A stretch of 64,000 nucleotides of DNA from Takashimella koratensis (taxonomy: Eukaryota > Basidiomycota > Tremellomycetes > Trichosporonales > Tetragoniomycetaceae): assembly GCA_003116875.1 (NCBI GenBank), contig BCKT01000008.1:124001-188000 (forward strand), in the 5' to 3' direction. Every line of letters begins with the position of its first letter. Position 1 is the stretch's first letter. The notes below the pieces were generated by a model. It was not told the origin of the DNA. It made no database searches and was given only the letters and a program-made list of their open reading frames with translations. The position numbers and the translations under genes were made by a program. Shown here piece after piece: positions 57,422 through 64,000 of this stretch.

Positions 57422-58672
57422 ATGTCCGACAAGCTCCCTTCTATCCTCAACGCCACCGAGGAGGACATTCAGCTCCTCCTTGCTGCCCAGTCCCACCTCG
57501 GCACCAAGAACTGTGACAAGGCCATGGAGCAATACGTCTGGAAGCGCCGCGCTGACGGTGAGTCGGGTTTGGAGGTAGATGGTTTGGAGGTTCAGGAAGA
57601 ACAAGGGATAGGGCTGGGCCGGGTCATGGTGGTGCGGCTATGGAGGGTAGGGTGAATGGGATATGGACGGGTGAGAGAAGAGCTGGGTGTATAGTTGGAT
57701 AGGAACAAAGCTGGACAGCGGAGGGGCTACAGGGATGGGCGATATCGAAGCTGAGGGAGGGTATGGAGGCAATGAGACGGGGGATGGCAGACGATGTGGT
57801 GTTGCCAGGGAAGAAGACCATGAAAGGATAGAGAGGAGCGGTGCTTGGAAGTAATGGTTGAAGGCCGTCTGGAGGGAAGGGGTTTCGTTTTCGCAGGAAA
57901 AGTAGAACCCCCGCTGACCTCTTTAGGTATCCACGTCCTCAACGTCGGCAAGACTTGGGAGAAGATTGTCCTCGCTGCCCGTGTCCTCGCTGCCATCGAG
58001 AACCCCAATGACATTTGTGTCATCTCTGCCCGTCCTTACGGTCACCGTGCTGTCTTGAAGTACGCTTCGTTCACCGGTGCTCAGCCGATCGCTGGTCGTT
58101 TCACCCCCGGTTCATTCACCAACTACATTACCCGCTCGTTCAAGGAGCCTCGTATCATTGTCGTCACCGACCCACGTGTCGACCACCAGGCTATCCGTGA
58201 GGCTGCGTACGTCAACATCCCCGTTATCGCTTTCTGCGACACCGACGCCCCGCTCAAGTTTGTCGACATTGCTATCCCGACCAACAACAAGTCGCGCCAC
58301 GCCGTCGGTCTCGCTTGGTACCTCCTCTGCCGTGAGGTTCTCCGTCTCCGCGGTACCGTCCCTCGCGGCCCTACCGGCCCCTCGGGCTGGGACGTCCTCC
58401 CGGACCTCTTCTTCTACCGCGACCCGGAGGAGATTGAGCGTGAGGCCGCTGAGAAGGCCACCCTCGCCGAGGGCGCCACCGAGGAGGCCGCCGAGGCTAT
58501 CGTCGCCGGCGGTGACTGGAACGTCGGCACCGACGCCGACGCCGCCTTCGCCTCCACCCAGGGCGCCACCAACCTCGACTGGACCGCCGAGCCCGCTGGC
58601 GCTACCGACTGGGCCGAGGACTCGGCTCCCGCCGCCTCGGCCGCTGGCCAGGACGCCACTGGCGGTTGGTAA
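57422..58672 (+). CDS. RPS0: 40S ribosomal protein S0 (uS2, RPSA orthologue)
   Basis: Two exons, 57422-57557 and 57927-58672, giving 293 residues. Exon 1 encodes [20 protein letters not shown] and exon 2 [19 protein letters not shown], the [19 protein letters not shown] stretch, then [19 protein letters not shown] and [19 protein letters not shown], all near-invariant in eukaryotic uS2. The C-terminal tail is acidic and Trp-rich ([15 protein letters not shown], ending GGW), as in the laminin-receptor precursor family. It is needed for 18S rRNA 3' maturation and is part of the small subunit. The single 369-nt intron is far longer than others in the window. Very strong C-ending codon bias fits a highly expressed gene. 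Confidence 0.98.
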
Positions 58673-59852
58673 TTCCACCCCCAGGGTTACAAACCCCCAC
58701 ACACCCTCTCCTTTTCATTTAGGTATCCTCCCATAGCCCCGCTGCTGCTTTGATCGTCATGTAGGCATGGATAGGAAGGGTTTTCAGGTATTATGAATGT
58801 TTTTTTTTTGCACACAAATGATGAAAATAGTCGCTGTGGGCGCTTTTGACTGACATGACGCTGATGTGGCGGAACGAAAGAGGACTGTACATAGGACAGT
58901 GCTCGAGCTTGTGTAGGGTTTACCCAAACCAATGGAAATGTACCATCTCGTTCGCCCTGCATCTATCTGCATTCTGGTCACGCAGGCACCGAGGACCGTG
59001 CCACAGCTGGCCGGACAGCGCCTAGACCCGCCGCACCAAAGGTCGGAAGGCGACGCATCGGAGCTGCCACGAACATGTTTCGTACGCGAATCATTCGGGC
59101 TTCAGGGCAGATTCCCGAATGGTACACAAGACCTGCTCTCACCGAGCTAGCGAGCGGCTTGGATATCCCGCATGTATGTCGAGAGCAAGGTTAGGTATAG
59201 GATACGAATGATTCAATTGCTCAACTCCTCTTCCTTTTCTCAGACAGAGATCCCTGACTAACTGAACAGGAACGGACAGATAGTTGGCCGGTGGTGAACA
59301 CGCGAGGCGGATAGGGTCGAGTTCGCGATTCGAACCCCTACGCCCTGTGAGAAGTGCGGGGTCGAGATCGTTTTGAGGCACCGAGCCGCACAATGGTAGG
59401 GGGCAGCGCGGGGCGGCCGGGCGGGACGGGATCAGGGGGATCACCGCGCTATGGGCCAAGCCAGCTAGCTGTAACGAGAGAAGCCGGGTCCAGGCCGGCC
59501 GCTGGTCCGGCCGGTAAATGTTCAATAGCTGATTTTTTCAACCCAGAACAAGATTGTACAATACAGATCTACAACCCCACTTCAGTGAGAGCTCAAACTT
59601 ATATAATATGAAGGATGAACGATGCTGCTGCTGCAATCCCCACCCCCCACCCCCACCCCCCCTTTTCCAACCCACTCCTCATCCTTCCTCTTCAGCCCGC
59701 ACTCAACCCAAGCCCTCCAGCGTAGTCGCTCCATTCAAGTGACTGCTCTGACGGTATGTCTTCCTCACTCTCAACCTCAAAATTCTAGCTGACCCCCAAG
59801 TTCTTAGATTCCCGATTAATATCATTTTTGGCCCCATCCATAAACCGACGGT
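58673..59852. other. Intergenic 1.2 kb
   Basis: RPS0 3' UTR (a T10 run near 58800) followed by the promoter of the membrane glycoprotein gene, with a C-rich tract at 59640-59672 and a C/T leader. A B-box-like gattcgaacccc (59327-59338, minus orientation) was examined for a tRNA, but no T-stem or cloverleaf forms. Confidence 0.45.
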
Positions 59853-61580
59853 ATGGAGAAAGAAGACGATTCACGCGATTCGGCATTCTACAACCCGCCG
59901 GACCTGGGGTACCTCCCTCCCGGTGGTCCACGTACCTTGGCTCAACAGGTTCGTCCCTGGCGAGCGATCCGCAAAGTTCTCGCTAGAGTCATACTTCTCG
60001 TTCTCGGTATCTTTGGGACAGCGCTATGCCTCTCACTCGTACACTTTGATACCCTCGACGCTGAGAACGCTCGATACGTGAAAGGAGGTTTGACCGCCGC
60101 GTCAACGTTGATCCAATTCGCAGTCCAGTCCAGTCTGGTCGGGATCGTAGCGGCTCGTGGAATCTATGAAAGAACGACGTTGTCGAGAGTTATGGCGATG
60201 GGAGGACAGATCAGTTGGATGGACGCATTGGGCGCAAAAGACGCGTTGCTGGTTGCTGCGGTCTCCCTCGATGCGGCCTTCGCGATCGGGATGTCGTACG
60301 TCGCAGGAGGCAGTATCGGAACCGTTAACGAAACGATCACCACGACTTATACGGGATGGTGCGACCCGGAAATATGGTCGAAGGAGAGAACGTACAATTT
60401 CTCCGCTGCGGTCGAAAGTAATGGTGACGGGAACCTTTTCCTCAAAGTTTTGAGTCAAGCAAAGACCATCGATGATCCGAACCGTAATATTGGAGGCGTC
60501 AACGTCCCTATCGATTCATCAATTTACGAAGTCGGCACTTACTTGGCAAACGCATCTTGTACACCTATTATCGACGTGAACGCTTTCAACTGCTCTTACA
60601 ACACGAGCAATTTCGACATCGAGACCGGCCAGGGGATGTGGAACGGATCGTGGTACGGATCTATTGGTCAGGCCGGCACGCCCACCAGTGGAGGAGGAGC
60701 GATCTACGTCGGATCCAAATGGCCATACCCGAGCATCAATTATAAAAACGATTCGGTCGACCTCATCATACAATATCACGAGATGGGTACCACTACTCAA
60801 ATGAATTATTCGACGACATTGTCCAGATCGACTGGGAACGAGACGGTCAACTATGGCCCATTGATCCCAATGTATAATGCGGCGACCGCATGGGCCTACG
60901 CCAACACTCAATACCTCAAAGTAATCCAGTTCGCTTGCAAGATCCCCCTTTTTTTGGGAAAGTGTCAACTTTCGAGAAACGGTTTGTCCGGGTGCATTTC
61001 ATCTTACAGCAGACTGCAAGTGGGAAGCTTGGGGGACGCTTGGTACACAGACCAACCCAATTATCTCTCGTCGATCATCAGCAACGGCGCTATGCTCGAA
61101 ACCCTATATTGGAGTCCTGAAGTTGGCTCTCCGTATAAAGGTTTGCTTGTTGATCTCGATAATCTCGAGCACCAACTCTCCCGAATGGTCGTCAACTCCG
61201 CATACGCCTATGGCAATGTCGCCCACTGTCAACGATCCGCCAGCGTTCCCTTCTCCCGCATCGGTCTCGTCCTTCCCAACGTCTACGCTCTTGTCGGTAT
61301 GATCGTCATCAGCATCTTTGTTGTCCTTGCGCATTTATTCGTCGTCATCTCTCGCGCTCCAGCATTTGGAACACTTGGTTCCGGTCTCGATATCGCACGT
61401 ACCGTTGCTCAATCGGATTATCTACAAGATATCACTCAAGGTCGATGTGCGGAATCCGATGTGAACCCGCCTGTGGCCCTTTCGTTTACACCCGTACAAG
61501 GACAACCGGGGCATATTCATTTCGTACCGCCCGGAACGGCAACGCCGTGGGTCAAGGGGCATCTGTATGCTGGCGCTTGA
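59853..61580 (+). CDS. Intronless multi-pass membrane glycoprotein of unknown function
   Basis: One uninterrupted frame of 575 residues. Three hydrophobic segments lie in the first 150 residues (ILLVLGIFGTALCLSLV, STLIQFAVQSSLVGIVAA, DALLVAAVSLDAAFAIGM). A long loop of about 340 residues follows with many N-glycosylation sequons (NET, NFS, NAS, NCS, NTS, NGS, NDS, NYS) and several cysteines. One strong segment comes near the end (VYALVGMIVISIFVVLAHLFVVIS), then a cytosolic tail. This fits a cell-surface protein with one large external domain. No family recognised. It has no introns, whereas almost all neighbours have several, and its codon use is less C-biased (more ATT/TAT/AAT). Low expression, recent retroposition or transfer are all possible. 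Confidence 0.8.
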   Translation: MEKEDDSRDSAFYNPPDLGYLPPGGPRTLAQQVRPWRAIRKVLARVILLVLGIFGTALCLSLVHFDTLDAENARYVKGGLTAASTLIQFAVQSSLVGIVAARGIYERTTLSRVMAMGGQISWMDALGAKDALLVAAVSLDAAFAIGMSYVAGGSIGTVNETITTTYTGWCDPEIWSKERTYNFSAAVESNGDGNLFLKVLSQAKTIDDPNRNIGGVNVPIDSSIYEVGTYLANASCTPIIDVNAFNCSYNTSNFDIETGQGMWNGSWYGSIGQAGTPTSGGGAIYVGSKWPYPSINYKNDSVDLIIQYHEMGTTTQMNYSTTLSRSTGNETVNYGPLIPMYNAATAWAYANTQYLKVIQFACKIPLFLGKCQLSRNGLSGCISSYSRLQVGSLGDAWYTDQPNYLSSIISNGAMLETLYWSPEVGSPYKGLLVDLDNLEHQLSRMVVNSAYAYGNVAHCQRSASVPFSRIGLVLPNVYALVGMIVISIFVVLAHLFVVISRAPAFGTLGSGLDIARTVAQSDYLQDITQGRCAESDVNPPVALSFTPVQGQPGHIHFVPPGTATPWVKGHLYAGA

Positions 61581-62240
61581 CGGTTCGGTCAATGCCTCTG
61601 CCACTGCCACGGTCACCGCAAAGGTTATCCCTGTTCCCACTGCCGAGTAGTTGCCCAGGGTTTCATCTCAATAATCCCAGACTGATATTAAAGCCTGCTG
61701 TTTATAGCTGGGTTCGCTATTGCTATCTCTCCTATCCTTGTCTAGACTGCTCTATCCCTTGCTTGTAGACGGTAACTACTTCTTTAATCTACATATATGT
61801 ATGTATCGTCACTCATCTAGGACGAGGTCTCATTTGAAAGTCCGAAATCGTCAGCCCGAGTTGAGTGACCGTTGGAAAAAAACATCCTGACAGAGGCGGC
61901 GGATTGGTCATGCTCCTCTTCAGTTCTCAGGGCCGGTTCCGGAAATCCCGGCAGAGCCTAGGTCATACGCGATATGAGGTGATAAAGGGGACTTGTTATG
62001 ACAAAGCCGGTCGGGCAAGGGTAAAGTCGTAGGTCCGCAGGTTGGTCATGCAGGTTTGAGAACGACACGTACGCACGTAAGCTGTATGGGACGGTGGGAC
62101 GGATAATGGTCGATTACAGAGCACGATGACGGAGCAGATTGTTGGGCAAGAGAGCCGGGTCAACTTAAATAGATAAACTTGGTCCGCGGTAATCCCCCCT
62201 CGTCCCTCACCCCCCACGTCTTCATACTTTCACCCAGTGG
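61581..62240. other. Intergenic 660 nt, GST promoter
   Basis: A TTAAATAG element at 62165-62172 lies about 70 nt before the GST start and may act as the core promoter. No exon is seen. The left part is the 3' region of the membrane glycoprotein gene. Confidence 0.45.
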
Positions 62241-63651
62241 ATGCTCTCAGCGCGACTTCCTAATCGCCTGCTTTGCACTCGTACCGTACTCCTTCACCGT
62301 TCACTCCCACCACCCCACCTCACCCACTCAACCCACCCACTTCGTACCCGCGCCCAATCCACCATGTCATTCACCTTCCAGCTCCCTGAATCCGCTTCCA
62401 CCCTCCCTTCCCCACCCAAGCTCCACCTGTACACCGTTGGGACACCCAACGGCTACAAACCCTCGATCCTCCTCGAAGAGCTTCGTGCAGCATACCCTAC
62501 CAACCCCGAGCTCAGCTACGATTTCGCACTCCTCAGTTTCGCAAAGAATGATCAAAAGGGCCCAGAGTTTTTAAAGATTAATCCAAATGGAAGAATCCCA
62601 GCGCTCGTCGATGATAATCAAGGAGGACATAATGTTTTCGAGTCGGCAAGTATCTTGCTCTGGTTGACGGAGAACTATGGTGAGTTGATGTCAAAGAGGA
62701 GGTGGGAGTGCATGGAAGCGGGAAGGGATGGAAAGGCGAAGGGGAGCGTAGGATGTCTACCGGAAGAGGAGGAGACTGATGAGATACAGACAAGGAGAAC
62801 AAGTTTTGGTTTGACGACCCGATTCTCAAGTCCAAGGCGCTCAGCTGGATCTGTGAGTCGGCACGAGACGCTCTTCTCCCTTTGGTATTTTCCTTCAGAG
62901 AGACCCATCCCGATCCCCTTGTCCGACACCCTGTTCTTTGGTGTTCATTGCCGATCCGTCACTGACATACGACAGTCTTTGCCCACGGCGGTGTCGGACC
63001 CATGCAGGGGTGAGTCTCTCAACCTTCTACCTACGTCCATGACCTCCTGGCCGATCTTCACTATCCATCCACACTGAGGCCCAGAGGACCCCCTGTGAAG
63101 AGAACATCCGCCAATCTCGCTGACACTATCCACAGCCAGTCGAACCACTTCTTCCGCTACGCCCCAGAGAAGATCCCCTACGGTATCAAGCGATACCAAG
63201 ACGAGACAGCGAGGCTTTACTCGGTTCTCGAGGATGGGTTGAACGCCGGAAAGGGAGAATGGCTCGTTGGTGACAAGTTCTCCGTGGTTGACATTAACGG
63301 TGAGTCAAGGTCTGACGAATCTCTTATCCCTACGATCCACACGTTTCTGCACCCTTCTAGTCTCGAAGCAACCTCTTCCTTCTTAGGACAGTACCTGTGG
63401 TGTCGCCGTTCCCTCTCCAGAGACGGTTGCTGACGAGATCGCCACTAGTCTTCCCCTGGGTCCGCTCCTACGCGTGGGCGGGAATCGATATCACCCCCTT
63501 CCCGAAACTCGCAGCCTGGATTCAGCGAATCGAATCTCGTCCCGCAGTCTACGCGGGTCTTGGTATCCCGACTCGTGGGAAGAAGTTGACCAAAGAAGAA
63601 GAGGAAGAGAGGGCCGCAGAGGCTAGGAAGTGGATCCTCCCTAGCAAGTAG
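62241..63651 (+). CDS. Glutathione S-transferase (Ure2-like) with probable mitochondrial presequence
   Basis: The core begins at Met42 (62364): PPKLHLYTVGTPNGYKPSILLEEL, the N-terminal thioredoxin fold with the SILLEE helix, then FLKINPNGRIPALVDD (cis-Pro) and VFESASILLWLTENY (Glu-Ser glutathione contact). The C-terminal helical domain includes FFAHGGVGPMQG, SNHFFRYAPEKIPYGI, GEWLVGDKFSVVDIN and FPWVRSYAWAGIDI. This order is that of the Ure2/GstB class. Upstream of Met42, 41 residues from the ATG at 62241 contain six Arg and no Asp or Glu (LSARLPNRLLCTRTVLLHR), a typical mitochondrial targeting peptide. Introns near 62680-62789, 62851-62975, 63010-63135 and 63299-63448. Two start codons may give mitochondrial and cytosolic forms. 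Confidence 0.88.
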
Positions 63652-63836
63652 GTCGTTGAATATGACACAGCGACTGGGATGGGGTACGGAAGAGTGCGCA
63701 GGTATATTTGCTTCGATGAATCATCTCGAAAGAAGGGTATGGATATGTGAGATTACAATGCATCGATGCAATGAGTACAGAAGAGATCGTTATAGTGTAC
63801 AGTACATGTGTTGAGCAGGACCGGCAGGTTGGCCTC

Positions 63837-64000
63837 AGCGGGACTTTGGTCTCCTGAACGTCGCGTGGTGGTTTTTTGGTTGTTGACCATAACGACGACA
63901 ACTATCGGGCCTGCCGTTGTCGTGCTCTTCGTCGCCATAGCCACACACCCCCAGCTCAACCTCGCTCGACGAGCCTGCTGATTCCTCCTCGGCCTGTACG
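63837..64000 (-). CDS. 3' end of an unknown gene, runs off the window
   Basis: An open minus-strand frame enters from the window edge, reads VQAEEESAGSSSEVELGV and later a basic tail (GQQPKNHHATFRRPKSR), and stops at 63837-63839. Acidic-then-basic, low-complexity composition and C-ending codons suggest a real C-terminus, but a chance frame cannot be excluded over 54 codons. Convergent with the GST. Confidence 0.4.

Noticed and set aside
58077..58736. Long frames overlapping RPS0 in other phases (58077-58736 plus and 58112-58702 minus)
   Set aside because: They are out-of-frame shadows of a highly biased ribosomal protein gene, with Ser/Pro/Arg- or Gly/Val-rich translations and no domain.
59281..59410. 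Possible tRNA on the minus strand (GGGGTTCGAATCG B-box-like motif near 59326-59338)
   Set aside because: The bases around the T-loop do not pair as a 5-bp T-stem, and no acceptor or anticodon stem could be drawn.
1..64000. CRISPR arrays, insertion sequences, transposases or integrated viral genes
   Set aside because: No spaced direct repeats, terminal inverted repeats with a transposase, reverse transcriptase or capsid-like genes were seen on either strand.

Overview
The window looks like nuclear DNA from a basidiomycete yeast, most likely a tremellomycete (the Cryptococcus/Kwoniella/Trichosporon side). Genes are dense and mostly cut into many exons by short GT-AG introns (36 to about 100 nt). 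Start codons sit in CACA/CACC-ATG contexts after pyrimidine-rich leaders. The Zn(2)Cys(6) regulators are of fungal type, and the ribosomal protein S0 reads like a tremellomycete orthologue. Organism identity is inferred from protein style, not from a search. All gene models are hand-spliced, so some exon edges and C-termini are provisional.

Layout. 0-5 kb: a von Willebrand A-domain protein with a Tyr/Gln/Asn/Gly-rich tail, and a flavin monooxygenase carrying an extra NTF2/SnoaL-like N-terminal domain. 5-15 kb: a Zn(2)Cys(6) regulator divergent from an SMP-30 type sugar lactonase, a candidate small gene, a short-chain dehydrogenase and a TIM-barrel sugar isomerase/epimerase; these look like a sugar or sugar-acid catabolic group. 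15-25 kb: an MGAT5-like (GT18) Golgi glycosyltransferase, a nitrilase, a sugar porter and a second Zn(2)Cys(6) regulator. 25.26-25.42 kb: a 100-N assembly gap bounded by poly-C on both sides. 25.6-29.1 kb: two tandem paralogous multi-pass membrane proteins of no family I recognise. 29-34 kb: a second sugar porter and an MDR-type oxidoreductase.

34-45.3 kb holds the most coherent group: a DHA2-type exporter, a PuuE/cyclic-imidase-like polysaccharide deacetylase, a Zn(2)Cys(6) regulator, an Old Yellow Enzyme and an amidase, arranged as two divergent pairs around the regulator. The same enzyme classes (OYE, cyclic imidase, amidase, MFS carrier) occur in the fungal nicotinate-catabolism (hxn) pathway, so a cyclic-imide or N-heterocycle breakdown cluster is a reasonable hypothesis.

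45.7-49.6 kb: three small, mutually similar genes of unknown function, with a tandemly duplicated relic of the amidase 3' end between the first two. 50.9-54.5 kb: a large CDKN3-like dual-specificity phosphatase with a long disordered N-terminus, then a 2.9 kb gene-free polypurine/polypyrimidine region. 57-64 kb: RPS0 with an unusually long first intron, an intronless multi-pass glycoprotein, a Ure2-like glutathione transferase with a likely mitochondrial presequence, and the end of one more gene.

Two splicing details stand out. A 6-nt microexon supplies the fourth zinc-ligand cysteine of the 41 kb regulator, and an 11-nt microexon follows a GC-AG intron in the lactonase. I saw no viral, toxin, CRISPR or transposase genes, and no convincing tRNA.
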